DNA from: Arcanobacterium haemolyticum DSM 20595
GTDB taxonomy: Bacteria > Actinomycetota > Actinomycetes > Actinomycetales > Actinomycetaceae
Reading direction: 5' to 3'
NCBI RefSeq assembly: GCF_000092365.1
Contig: NC_014218.1
Location: forward strand, 1,054,001-1,118,000
Length of the DNA stretch: 64,000 nt
The translations under genes and the position numbers were made by a program. The first letter of the stretch is position 1. Every line of letters starts with the position of its first letter. Shown piece by piece: positions 8,773 to 21,326 of this stretch. Under the pieces are notes generated by a model. That model made no database searches, was not told where the DNA came from, and was given only the letters and a program-made list of their open reading frames with translations.

Positions 8773-10467
8773 TCATGACACATGTGCGGTGCTAAGTAGT
8801 TCAGCCGCGTGTGTGAGTGCCGCTTCAGATTCTTCGTGTCCGGAGAGCATTCGGGCTAATTCGGCCACGCGTTCGTCAGCATCAAGTACTTTAACGTTGG
8901 TCAATCCACCGCTTGCGGTGAGATTTTTTTCTACGGTCAGATGGCGTGACGCGTAGGCGGCAACTTGCGCCAAATGTGTTACGGCAATCACTTGGCAACC
9001 ACGGCCAAGTAAGGCAAGCCTTTCTCCGATAGAAAGTGCTGTCTTACCGCCGATTCCAGCGTCCACTTCATCGAAAATAAAGGTGTGTTCCGCGGTGGAA
9101 TTGCCGTCAGCTAACACGACTTCGAGTGCGAGCATCACGCGTGACATTTCACCGCCCGAAGCTGTGTTTCCGAGTGGTAATAGTTTACTTCCACGGTGGG
9201 GCGCGAGTTGGCATTCGATATCGTCAAGTCCGTGCGAACGGGCTTCGTTCGCACGGGTCACACTGACAGAAAATGTGGCGTCTTTCATGGCTAGTTGCGC
9301 GAGTTCTCGCGTTACGGAGATACCTAGTTTTTTGGCGGAAGCAGCGCGCTGTTCGCTGAGTTTGGTTCCGATACGTTCGACTTCATCCCATGCTTTATTC
9401 ACAGCTTGGGTCATTTTTTCAAGATTTGCTTGAGAATCGGCAATGGCAGCAAGGCGTTCGTCTGCGGTTTCGCGGCGTTCGATAATATCAGCGATATCCA
9501 TGCCGAGATCGCGTTGAAGCGATCGGAGTTCGGCGCGCCGTTCGTGGATTGCGTTGAGCTGTTCCGGATCGGCGTCCAAGGTTGCGCGCTTGACTCCGAG
9601 TTCGTTTGACACATCGGACGCGCGCGAGCTCACCTCACGAAGTACCGTGACGAGTTCAGCCAGGCTTGGATCCGTCGTTGATATTTTGGCAAGTTCATGG
9701 GCGGCCCGGTCCAGGTTGTAGAGCGCTCCCGTTTCTTCCGCGTCAAGAGCCACAGCCGCATTGGTCAACGCGTTTCGTACGTCTTCCACATTTTCGAGCA
9801 CCATCGCGCGCTTTTTTAGTTCTTCTTCTTCGCCTAACACAGGTCTCACCGCATCCACACGCTTGATAAACGCTTGAAGGGCGAGTTTTTCCGTTCCAGC
9901 TTGCGCAACTTTCGCCGCGAATTCGTCACGTTCCCGTTGCGTAGTTTGGTAGGTTTCCCACGCGTCGCGATATTTTTCTAGAGTTTTACCGACGCTGGTG
10001 CCACCGTACGTATCAAGAACCTTCCGTTGCGCTTGGGGTGCAGTGAGCCGAAGTTGATCTTTTTGGCCGTGAACAGTAACAAGATGCTCACTTAGTTGTT
10101 TCAAAATCGCAAGTGGTACCGCTTGGCCTCCAACATAGGCACGAGTTCTGCCAGACGCCGGAACATGACGGCTGACGTAAATGACGGCCTGATCGTCGTC
10201 GATATCGACGTCTCCCCCAGCGTTACGCACAATATCGATCGCAGGCGAGTGCGCGTCAACGACAAACGTACCGTCCACAACCGCAGCCTGAGCTCCCGCG
10301 CGAACTTTCGCCGAATCGATCTTGGCCCCCATGAGCATCATGAGTGACGTCAAAGCCATGGTCTTTCCAGCGCCTGTTTCACCCGTCAAAGCGTTCAAAC
10401 CAGGCCCAAACTGTACGTGCGCATGTTCAATAACGCCCAAATCTTTAATACGAAGCTCTTCAATCAT
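8773..10467 (-). CDS. recN: DNA repair ATPase RecN
   Basis: RecN is an SMC-like ATPase used in double-strand break repair. This protein of 564 residues has Walker A GETGAGKT near residue 32, a long central helical region, an ABC signature (LGNTASGGEMSRVMLALE) and Walker B FIFDEVDAGIGG. The length is normal for RecN. The start at 10467 (MIEELRIKDLGVIEHA) fits the family and overlaps the nadK stop by four bases; eight more upstream codons are open but unlikely to be used. recN beside nadK and tlyA is a common actinobacterial arrangement. Confidence 0.95.
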   Translation of the reverse strand: MIEELRIKDLGVIEHAHVQFGPGLNALTGETGAGKTMALTSLMMLMGAKIDSAKVRAGAQAAVVDGTFVVDAHSPAIDIVRNAGGDVDIDDDQAVIYVSRHVPASGRTRAYVGGQAVPLAILKQLSEHLVTVHGQKDQLRLTAPQAQRKVLDTYGGTSVGKTLEKYRDAWETYQTTQRERDEFAAKVAQAGTEKLALQAFIKRVDAVRPVLGEEEELKKRAMVLENVEDVRNALTNAAVALDAEETGALYNLDRAAHELAKISTTDPSLAELVTVLREVSSRASDVSNELGVKRATLDADPEQLNAIHERRAELRSLQRDLGMDIADIIERRETADERLAAIADSQANLEKMTQAVNKAWDEVERIGTKLSEQRAASAKKLGISVTRELAQLAMKDATFSVSVTRANEARSHGLDDIECQLAPHRGSKLLPLGNTASGGEMSRVMLALEVVLADGNSTAEHTFIFDEVDAGIGGKTALSIGERLALLGRGCQVIAVTHLAQVAAYASRHLTVEKNLTASGGLTNVKVLDADERVAELARMLSGHEESEAALTHAAELLSTAHVS

Positions 10468-11345
10468 GCGTTCTCCCCATCGTAACGCCACCCGTGCGTA
10501 GGCAAATTAAACTTCCGAACCAAACGATACGTAAACGGCATCGCGTTCAACCGGGCCAAGGTAACTCTGTGCTGATCTCGCGTCACGCTCACGCGTGTGC
10601 CTGCCGGCGCCGAAAACAACCGGCGCCCATCGCACCACACGTGTGCGTTATCGCTATTGATCCGAACCGAGACGTGCGAATCAGGCCCAACCACAAGCGG
10701 GCGCGCAAACAACGCGTGCGCCGCAACGGGAGTGACCACGAGTGCATCGACGTCGGGCCACACAACCGGCCCACCCGCCGAAAACGAATACGCTGTAGAC
10801 CCCGTGGGCGTGGAAACCAAAACCGTATCGCAACTAAACGCCGATAGCGGAACCTCATCAATCGCAATATCAGCTTCGACCATACGCGACACCGGATCTT
10901 TTTCAATCGATACTTCGTTCAGCGCCCAACTGCGCGATTCCTTCCCATCAGGAGTTTCGATCACCACGCTCACTGCCATGCGGCGTTCAACAGACCACTC
11001 CCCAAGCCGAATCGCGGAAATCACATGATCCAACGATTCCGGGTCAGCTTCCGCCAAAAAACCCATGTGACCATAGTTGATACCCAAAATCGGAAGATCC
11101 AAACCATACGTCAATTCGGCAGCACGCAAAATCGTGCCATCTCCGCCAATCACCACAACAAGATCCACACCTGACAGGTCGGCTTGCAACGGCGCAATAG
11201 TATCGTCTTCGGCTGTATCCCACGGAACTGTTGGTAGCCACGTGACCTCCACGTGGGCCTCTGTTAATGCGCGCGCCACACGCCTAGCCGATTCAATCAC
11301 GTCAGGATTACGATCGTGCGACAAGAGAGCCACGTTCCTGGCCAT
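10464..11345 (-). CDS. nadK: NAD kinase
   Basis: NAD kinase phosphorylates NAD to NADP. The protein of 293 residues has the GGDGTILRAAE motif (the GGDGT loop), the LGINYGHMGFLAE motif and the C-terminal STPTGSTAYSFSAGGPVVWP signature that binds NAD. I chose the ATG at 11345 (MARNVALLSHD) because AAAGGAGGTGCG stands directly before it; the open frame continues 74 codons upstream but without family similarity. It overlaps recN by four bases and lies 44 bases after tlyA. Confidence 0.95.
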   Translation of the reverse strand: MARNVALLSHDRNPDVIESARRVARALTEAHVEVTWLPTVPWDTAEDDTIAPLQADLSGVDLVVVIGGDGTILRAAELTYGLDLPILGINYGHMGFLAEADPESLDHVISAIRLGEWSVERRMAVSVVIETPDGKESRSWALNEVSIEKDPVSRMVEADIAIDEVPLSAFSCDTVLVSTPTGSTAYSFSAGGPVVWPDVDALVVTPVAAHALFARPLVVGPDSHVSVRINSDNAHVWCDGRRLFSAPAGTRVSVTRDQHRVTLARLNAMPFTYRLVRKFNLPTHGWRYDGENA

Positions 11346-11389
11346 CGCACCTCCTTTAATAAGACCTCGTGCCTTAATGCTAATCGGGT

Positions 11390-12214
11390 TCAGTGCTGTC
11401 CTGCAGGTCCTGCGGCTACGGCTTCGCGGATAGCGTTTTCGAGATCCTCGCCCAACGCATCTGGCGTGCCAGCTTTCATATGAATAAAGTATTCGACGTT
11501 TCCTGCAGGGCCTGGAAGCGGAGACGGTGCGATGGCCTGGATACCAAGGCCGTTTTCGCGGGCACATAGCGCCACATTGAGCACTGTTTCGACGTGGTGC
11601 TCCGGGTTTCGCACTACGCCACCTGCACCGAGCCGGTCCTTACCGATCTCAAATTGAGGCTTCACCATGAGAAGGAAATCGGCGGTGGGCGATGCACAGG
11701 CAACCAGCGGTGGGATAAGTAATGTGAGCGAGATGAAGGATAAATCGCCCACGATCAGCCCTGGTGCGGGAGCAACGACGTCTGGGGAGAGTGTGCGGAC
11801 GTTCGTGCGCTCATGGACTTCTACGCGCGGATCTTCGCGGAGGCGCCAAGCCAGTTGGCCGTAGCCGACGTCAACCGCCACAACTGATGCAGCACCACGG
11901 CGAAGTAACACATCGGTGAAGCCACCGGTGGATGCGCCTGCATCCAAGGCACGTACACCTTTCACTTGAGGGGCAGCATCGCCTAAGTAATCCAGTGCGC
12001 CGATCAGTTTGTGAGCACCTCGGGACGCATAATCGTCGCGATCCTGATCGTTGACGATGAGGGCCTGCGCTGGATCCATCTGGCGTGATGGTTTAACAAC
12101 CACATTTTTATCAAGGAGAACCCGCCCTGCGTTGATGAGTTCTGCTGCTTCGCTTCGGGAACGTGCAAGCCCTCTACGCACGAGCTCTGCATCAACACGG
12201 ATCAGTTTTGCCAT
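11390..12214 (-). CDS. tlyA: TlyA family rRNA methyltransferase
   Basis: This 274-residue protein has an N-terminal S4 RNA-binding domain (RVDAELVRRGLARSRSEAAE). A FtsJ-like Rossmann methyltransferase domain follows, with ALDAGASTGGFTDVLLRRGA as the SAM-binding motif and GDLSFISL further on. TlyA of mycobacteria methylates ribose 2'-OH groups in 16S and 23S rRNA (C1409 and C1920), which makes the ribosome sensitive to capreomycin. It is also described as a haemolysin, but that rests on older work. It sits in the usual place upstream of nadK-recN. Confidence 0.93.
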   Translation of the reverse strand: MAKLIRVDAELVRRGLARSRSEAAELINAGRVLLDKNVVVKPSRQMDPAQALIVNDQDRDDYASRGAHKLIGALDYLGDAAPQVKGVRALDAGASTGGFTDVLLRRGAASVVAVDVGYGQLAWRLREDPRVEVHERTNVRTLSPDVVAPAPGLIVGDLSFISLTLLIPPLVACASPTADFLLMVKPQFEIGKDRLGAGGVVRNPEHHVETVLNVALCARENGLGIQAIAPSPLPGPAGNVEYFIHMKAGTPDALGEDLENAIREAVAAGPAGQH

Positions 12215-12234
12215 GGTTTATTCCTTTGCGGGTG

Positions 12235-12414
12235 TCACAGTGTGGCGCGGCCGAGCATGCGCGTCAATTCTTGGTGGACGTTCTCTAGATCGGTGATTTG
12301 ATCGGATGCTGGCTTACCTGCAAGTGCATCCAGCACCCGAACCGGATCGATCTGAATCGTAGGTTTGGGTGCTGGATGTTCAGGAAGTGGATGACGAGTG
12401 TTATCCGCGATCAT
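12235..12414 (-). CDS. Small conserved-context protein of unknown function (59 aa)
   Basis: A short frame lies between the HAD phosphatase and tlyA genes. It begins at an ATG at 12414, just inside the HAD stop codon, and ends 20 bases before tlyA. The predicted product (MIADNTRHPLPEHPAPKPTI, then QIDPVRVLDALAGKPASDQI) has a proline-rich head and a helical tail. There is no strong ribosome binding site; expression would depend on coupling to the HAD gene. Small proteins at this place are seen in related actinobacteria, which is the main reason for listing it. No function can be given. Confidence 0.5.
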   Translation of the reverse strand: MIADNTRHPLPEHPAPKPTIQIDPVRVLDALAGKPASDQITDLENVHQELTRMLGRATL

Positions 12415-12419
12415 TGTTG

Positions 12420-13433
12420 TCACTTGTACCAGAGAGGTTGGAACTGCGGGATCCAATCCATATCTGTTCCGCTATCGACAGCGCGCCATACGGCTGCCAC
12501 GACGGCCTGGTATTCGGCACAGGTCAGGGCGTCGTTGTTGCTAAGGCTTCTGCCGTTGAGCACGATGGTGTGTCCATCGATTTCAGCATAGATATTTCCA
12601 ACATACACACGCTTTCCATCAGCGATAGGAGCGTGGTATTCAGTTGACAAATCACGCAAATCAAAAACCGGGTAGGTTGGCCGTTCGTCTATGGAAGCAA
12701 GCATGACCTGACGCATGGTTGTCACGCCTGTAAGCACGTGCGCCGAATCATATCCGGTGTGGTTAGCTCCGAGGATATCGGTGTTGAGTCGATCCCCTAC
12801 TGCGAGAGGGCGCAGACCACCAGATTTTTCAAGGGCCAGCTTGTACATTGTTGGTTCTGGTTTGCCAGACGACGGTGGAACTACTCCAGTAGCATGCGTA
12901 ATTGCCGCTACAAGCGATCCGTTGCCGAGGTATTCGCCGCGTTCTCGTGGAAGAGTCGCATCCGTGTTGGTGGCAACGTAGATCGCACCAGCGCGAATAG
13001 CCAAGGCTGCTTCTGAGAGGTCACTCCACGTCGTTTCTGGGTTCAGGCCATGCAAAACTGCATCTGGCTTATCATCTGCAGATTCTACAATGGTGAATCC
13101 TCCTGTGCGGAGGGCGTCATATACGCCCTCCGCACCAAGAGGCAGAACCTTGGCGCCTGCCGGTACCAGCGTGGCTAGGAGCATGACTCCAGTAATGGCG
13201 CTCGAAACAATGTCATCTGCTTCTGTTGGGATGCCAAGTGACGAAAGTTGATCCGCAGTATCCTGCGGGATACGTGCCGAATTGTTGGTCATATAAACAA
13301 CTCGCACGCCTCGTTCTTTCGCTTCCGCATATCCTTCAACAGCACCCGTGGCAGCGCTTGCGCCACGATAGGCAACCCCGTCAAGATCTGACAGGATCAC
13401 GTCATAAGAATCGAGAATCACGCGGTCACTCAT
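12420..13433 (-). CDS. HAD-superfamily phosphatase (NagD/PGP-like, class IIA)
   Basis: The 337-residue product begins MSDRVILDSYDVILSDLDGV; DLDGVAYRG is the HAD motif I with its nucleophilic Asp. MTNNSARIP is motif II and KPEPTMYKLALEKSG holds the motif III lysine. GDRLNTDILGANHTGYDSAHVL is motif IV. The cap type matches class IIA (NagD, phosphoglycolate and p-nitrophenyl phosphatases). The substrate is unknown. The start overlaps the TPR gene stop by 8 bases; 51 extra codons upstream are a shadow of that gene. The C-terminal 80 residues after the catalytic core form an unusual extension. Confidence 0.87.
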   Translation of the reverse strand: MSDRVILDSYDVILSDLDGVAYRGASAATGAVEGYAEAKERGVRVVYMTNNSARIPQDTADQLSSLGIPTEADDIVSSAITGVMLLATLVPAGAKVLPLGAEGVYDALRTGGFTIVESADDKPDAVLHGLNPETTWSDLSEAALAIRAGAIYVATNTDATLPRERGEYLGNGSLVAAITHATGVVPPSSGKPEPTMYKLALEKSGGLRPLAVGDRLNTDILGANHTGYDSAHVLTGVTTMRQVMLASIDERPTYPVFDLRDLSTEYHAPIADGKRVYVGNIYAEIDGHTIVLNGRSLSNNDALTCAEYQAVVAAVWRAVDSGTDMDWIPQFQPLWYK

Positions 13434-15030
13434 CACTACCCTTGTGGTCTTTTCTTTGGTCTTCTTCAGCGTCAAAGAGTTCGTCGAATGCTTCGTCGAA
13501 CTCTGGATCTTCTTCATCCATTGGTTCGTCGTCAGCTTTTTCGCCATCAACATCGTCGTCGAAGTTCTCTTCATCGTCGAATTCACTGTCGAATTCTTCT
13601 TCGTCAGCTTCTACGATGTCACGAGCTTCTGCAAAATCGTCGTGTTCCATCTCCATTTCTGGTTCTTCTGGGAGATCATCAAGGACGTCATCGAGATCAA
13701 CCATCATGGAGAAATCTTCGTTATCTTCAAGTACAGCTTCCCATTCGGCACGGAGCTCGGTTGCTTCGTCAAGGCGGCCGAGTTCTTCTAGGCGGTCTGC
13801 CTTAATAAGCTGGACGCGAGCTGCGAGTTCCGAATCGAGGTTCTCAACAATAATCTTTTCAAGGACTGAAAGGCCGCCTTCATGATCGCCAGTCTCTGCT
13901 CTAGCACCGGAAGTAACGAGTGCGAGTTCAATCTTGGCTTCGGCATCGAGGCGGGCCAGTGGTACACCTTCGATAAAACGGAGAGCCTTTTCTGGGCGTC
14001 CCATACCGCGCTCTGAATCGGCTTCAAGCGGGATATGCGAGTAATCGTCGCTCATGCGGCGGTAAGTACGCAGTTCACGTAGTGCTTCTGCGTAACGTCC
14101 AGTGATGTATGCAGTAAGGCCAAGCGCTTCGCGAACAACATCGACGCGAGCTGCACGGAGGTATGCAGCATGGGCGTGAGTGTAGGCAACTTCTGGATCG
14201 ATATCCATCATTTCACCTGCATATGCAAGGTGACGTGCTACAGTTTCGCTATTTTCTTTATTGAGACTCATGAGGTGACGGCGTACCTCAGCATCGAGTG
14301 ACTGCGCGGTAATCGATTCTGGAATTTCTGCAACAAGGCTATTGCGTTGGTAGCGTTCTTCGCGGCGGTCTCCCCCACGGCGCTCACCACGATCTTCGCG
14401 GCGATCGTTATCCCACTTACGTGGCCCACGATCATCACGACGATCATTACGATCGTTGCTCCATCGGCGCTCACCACGATCTTCTCGGCGGTCGTTATCC
14501 CACTTACGTGGCCCACGATCATCACGACGATCATTACGATCATTGCTCCAACGGCGCTCACCACGATCTTCGCGACGATCATTACGATCGTTATTCCACC
14601 GGCGCTCACCACGATCTTCTCGGCGATCGTTATCCCACTTACGTGGCCCACGATCATCACGACGATCGTTATCCCACTTACGTGGCCCACGATCATCACG
14701 ACGATCATTACGATCGTTATTCCAACGGCGCCCACCACGATCTTCTCGGCGATCGTTATCCCACTTACGTGGCCCGCGATCATCACGACGATCATTACGA
14801 TCGTTATTCCAACGGCGCCCACCACGATCTTCGCGACGGTCGTTATCCCACTTACGTGGCCCGCGATCATCACGACGATCATTACGATCATTGCTCCAAC
14901 GGCGCTCACCACGGTCATCACGGCGATCATTACGGTCATTATTCCAACGGCGCTCACCCGCGGGCTTCCATCCCGAGGAACCACCATCTCGATGAGAGCG
15001 GTGTTCGTTATTATTACGGTAATCTGACAT
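13426..15030 (-). CDS. RDR-repeat / TPR-like / acidic-tail protein
   Basis: This 534-residue protein has three parts. Residues 26-215 are 13 near-identical Arg/Asp/Asn/Trp-rich repeats. Residues of about 230-430 are helical, with TPR-like pairs (TVARHLAYAGEMMDIDPEVA, ALGLTAYITGRYAEALRELR). The last 100 residues are extremely acidic. TPR-like proteins upstream of the HAD gene are usual in actinobacteria, but the repeat length is not conserved. The start MSDYRNNNEH follows CGAGGAACAT. A strongly basic repeat joined to an acidic tail suggests a polyampholyte, perhaps RNA- or ribosome-associated and able to form condensates; this is inference. It is the first gene downstream of the rRNA operon terminators. 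Confidence 0.85.
   Translation of the reverse strand: MSDYRNNNEHRSHRDGGSSGWKPAGERRWNNDRNDRRDDRGERRWSNDRNDRRDDRGPRKWDNDRREDRGGRRWNNDRNDRRDDRGPRKWDNDRREDRGGRRWNNDRNDRRDDRGPRKWDNDRRDDRGPRKWDNDRREDRGERRWNNDRNDRREDRGERRWSNDRNDRRDDRGPRKWDNDRREDRGERRWSNDRNDRRDDRGPRKWDNDRREDRGERRGGDRREERYQRNSLVAEIPESITAQSLDAEVRRHLMSLNKENSETVARHLAYAGEMMDIDPEVAYTHAHAAYLRAARVDVVREALGLTAYITGRYAEALRELRTYRRMSDDYSHIPLEADSERGMGRPEKALRFIEGVPLARLDAEAKIELALVTSGARAETGDHEGGLSVLEKIIVENLDSELAARVQLIKADRLEELGRLDEATELRAEWEAVLEDNEDFSMMVDLDDVLDDLPEEPEMEMEHDDFAEARDIVEADEEEFDSEFDDEENFDDDVDGEKADDEPMDEEDPEFDEAFDELFDAEEDQRKDHKGSDE
14386..14955 (-). repeat. In-frame tandem array: seven 48-bp and six 39-bp units
   Basis: Two unit types alternate inside the RDR/TPR gene: a 16-residue unit (xRRWxNDRNDRRxDRG, seven copies) and a 13-residue unit (PRKWDNDRRxDRG, six copies). 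Both lengths are multiples of three, so copy-number change by slippage or recombination would keep the frame. Because the units are so alike, several other frames are also open across the array; these are not genes. Confidence 0.92.
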
Positions 15031-15580
15031 ATGTTCCTCGGCTTAAATTGTAAAAAATCAGTGGGATGCCCTAATGCATTCGCTGTTCATCTTACACTAG
15101 ACAGATCACTACGAAACAAGATCTGCGTTGGTTAGGAATGTGTTTCACATGGGGTGCGTATGTTTTGAGGCATGTGTTGCTGAGGCTAAGTTTGGATGTG
15201 TGTTTTGTTGCATCTTGGTGGTGTAATTATGATTTTTGGTGTAATTCTGTGCAGACCTTGCGTATTTTGATGCCATTTACCATGCTTTGGCGCCATTTCC
15301 CGCGATATAGTGCTATATAGGTGGGGGATTGCGCGGGAGTGCTGTATATGGCTCTCTTGTTGTCTGTGGCGCTTTTTGGTGTCGTGTAGTTGACTGTTGT
15401 AGCGCTTCATAGTCTTTGTCTTTAGCAAACTAACATGTCGGTTTAGCGCTTTTTATTGCATCTTGGTGGCGCAATTACACCTTTTGACCCATTTCTATTC
15501 ACATTTGCCTCATTTAGCACCATTTAGCGTGGTTTGGTGTCTGTGTGGGTTTGTTTTGCCGTGGGTTATATATAAATTTA

Positions 15581-15605
15581 AGCCCACGCGTATGATGTGT
15601 GGGCT
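15581..15605 (-). terminator. Terminator-like hairpin, distal copy
   Basis: AGCCCAC and GTGGGCT arms face each other over an 11-base loop. On the minus strand the stem is followed by TTAAATTTATATATAA, a T-rich tail, which makes it the best terminator of the rRNA operon. The same 25 bases occur again at 15629-15653. Confidence 0.75.
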
Positions 15606-15628
15606 TGGTGTGGGTGTATATGGATGTG

Positions 15629-15653
15629 AGCCCACGCGTATGATGTGTGGGCT
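15629..15653 (-). terminator. Terminator-like hairpin, proximal copy
   Basis: An exact second copy of the 25-base hairpin at 15581-15605, met first by polymerase leaving the 5S gene. Tandem terminators are common after rRNA operons. This copy has no T-rich tail. Confidence 0.65.
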
Positions 15654-15681
15654 TGGTGTTGTTGTGTTGTGGGGTGTGTTT

Positions 15682-15713
15682 GAGGGGCTGACCGGTGTGT
15701 TGGTTAGCCCCTC
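15682..15713 (-). terminator. Hairpin directly after 5S rRNA
   Basis: GAGGGGCT (15682-15689) pairs with AGCCCCTC (15706-15713) across a 16-base loop. It begins about 10 bases beyond the 5S 3' end. The tail on the minus strand is A/C-rich, so it may act in 3' processing or as a U-less terminator. Confidence 0.55.
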
Positions 15714-15723
15714 GATGGTGTGG

Positions 15724-15840
15724 TGACGGCGGTGTCCTACTCTCCCACACTCTCTCGGGTGCAGTACCATCGGCGCTGGTAGGCTTAGCTTCCGGGTTCG
15801 GGATGGGTCCGGGCGTTTCCCTACCGCTGTGACCACCGTC
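15724..15840 (-). rRNA. rrf: 5S ribosomal RNA
   Basis: About 117 bases whose reverse complement has the classic 5S arms. GACGGTGGTCACAGCGG is at the 5' end, with GGGAAACGCCCGGACCCATC and GAACCCGGAAGCTAAGCC in the middle. The 3' arm is GTGGGAGAGTAGGACACCGC. Ends are estimated to within a few bases. It is last in the 16S-23S-5S operon. Confidence 0.95.
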
Positions 15841-15878
15841 AAAACGGTTGGATGAATAGTTTCTGTGGTTGGTTTGGG

Positions 15879-15903
15879 GGTTGGGAGTTGTATAGTGGAC
15901 GCG
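15879..15903 (-). repeat. 23S processing stem, 3' arm
   Basis: Twenty-five bases just beyond the 23S 3' end are almost perfectly complementary to 19025-19049 in front of the 5' end (two differences, both allowing G-U pairs). The shared core is TTGTATAGTGGACGCG. In the transcript these arms would form the long stem cut by RNase III that frees pre-23S rRNA. Partial pairing continues inward. Confidence 0.85.
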
Positions 15904-15917
15904 TGCGTGTTTGTTAC

Positions 15918-19008
<3,091 letters not shown>

Positions 19009-19024
19009 AAAAACCAAAGATGCT

Positions 19025-19049
19025 CGCGTCCACTATACAATTCTCAACC
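19025..19049 (-). repeat. 23S processing stem, 5' arm
   Basis: This is the partner of 15879-15903, located in the 16S-23S spacer (CGCGTCCACTATACAA on the plus strand). The spacer of about 230 bases carries no tRNA gene, as is usual in this group. Confidence 0.85.
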
Positions 19050-19237
19050 ACCACACCAACACCACACCCACACGCCACAACAACCGTCGCAACACGCAAG
19101 CACAGGCAGCACAGGATCTATTATCCCACACCCCAACAGCATGCCAACCCTCATACGATAAACCACTAAAAACCACTACCCAACCACCAGGCTAGGCACC
19201 ACACAACAATAAACACAATAACGCGTGGTACGTGACT

Positions 19238-20775
<1,538 letters not shown>

Positions 20776-21212
20776 AAAACCAAACACCCACAAAAGGCAT
20801 CCAATCAATACATCCGAAAAGCCCAACAGGCTCAACAAAAAAAGACAAACCAAAACTAGCTCATCCAAAAAACAGCATCAAACCAACCAGCAAAAAACCA
20901 GCCAGCCCAACACCAAAAAAATATCGTAAAAAAGCTGACACACTATTGAGATATCAAACAACACACCCACACCCAACAACCACCCACCACAAAAGCAGAC
21001 AACCATCAAGAAGGCAACATCACGAAGAAAACCATCCCGCAAGAACCGTTCCAGCCCCTCGCAACGAATAAATACTCTACCCACCCACACCCCACAACGT
21101 CAAACCAAACCAACGTAACCCCCACCACACATGGCATTTAGCAACGATCAGATCCCTGCGCAGGAAGCGCTCTTACCCATAGATCCTTATCCACAAGGGC
21201 AAAGCACATACA
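20776..21212 (-). other. rRNA operon leader and promoter region
   Basis: About 440 bases upstream of 16S without a gene. The plus strand is A/C-rich. It holds the promoter at 21074-21103 and so a leader of roughly 290 bases in front of mature 16S. I could not fix a BoxA antitermination site. Confidence 0.55.
21074..21103 (-). promoter_or_regulatory. Probable rRNA operon promoter
   Basis: On the minus strand TTGACG (21098-21103) and TAGAGT (21074-21079) are separated by 18 bases, upstream of 16S and downstream of the tyrS terminator. The -35 is close to consensus. It is the best sigma-70-type promoter in the leader. Confidence 0.6.
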
Positions 21213-21244
21213 AAAAGGGAGCGAGGGCCAAGCCCTCGCTCCCT
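21213..21244 (-). terminator. Rho-independent terminator of tyrS
   Basis: GGGAGCGAGGGC and GCCCTCGCTCCC form a 12-base-pair stem with a 3-base loop (21218-21244). On the minus strand it is followed by TTTTTGT. It stops tyrS transcription before the rRNA promoter. Confidence 0.92.
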
Positions 21245-21260
21245 TCACGCCAGCATTAGC

Positions 21261-21326
21261 GTAGATGTCTACCAGATTTAACGTAAATATCTACTCGATT
21301 TGGCGCAGATATTTACCCGATATGGA
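21261..21326. repeat. Three degenerate 22-bp tandem repeats at the tyrS 3' end
   Basis: Units at 21261-21282, 21283-21304 and 21305-21326 share the pattern CGyAGATATyTACyCGATTT. The last unit contains the tyrS stop codon and final codons, the other two extend toward the terminator. It looks like a tandem duplication of the gene end that has since drifted. Confidence 0.65.

Larger units (their letters stand above)
15031..15723. other. Gene-free spacer after the rRNA operon
   Basis: About 690 bases lie between the 5S gene and the RDR/TPR gene. The plus strand is strongly G/T-rich (long runs with few C). I see no convincing gene. Three hairpins at the 5S end are listed separately. The promoter of the RDR/TPR gene must lie here but no clear hexamers were found. 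Confidence 0.6.

Noticed and set aside
10464-11567. Longer NAD kinase beginning at 11567
   Set aside because: The first 74 codons have no family similarity and overlap tlyA; the ATG at 11345 has an excellent ribosome site.
12420-13586. Longer HAD phosphatase with a lysine-rich head
   Set aside because: The head is a frame-shifted reading of the acidic tail of the RDR/TPR gene.
14268-15053. Several long open frames on both strands across the RDR repeat
   Set aside because: They arise because the 48- and 39-base units keep every frame open. The products are low-complexity Ile/Val/Thr or Arg/Ser/His strings without starts or ribosome sites.
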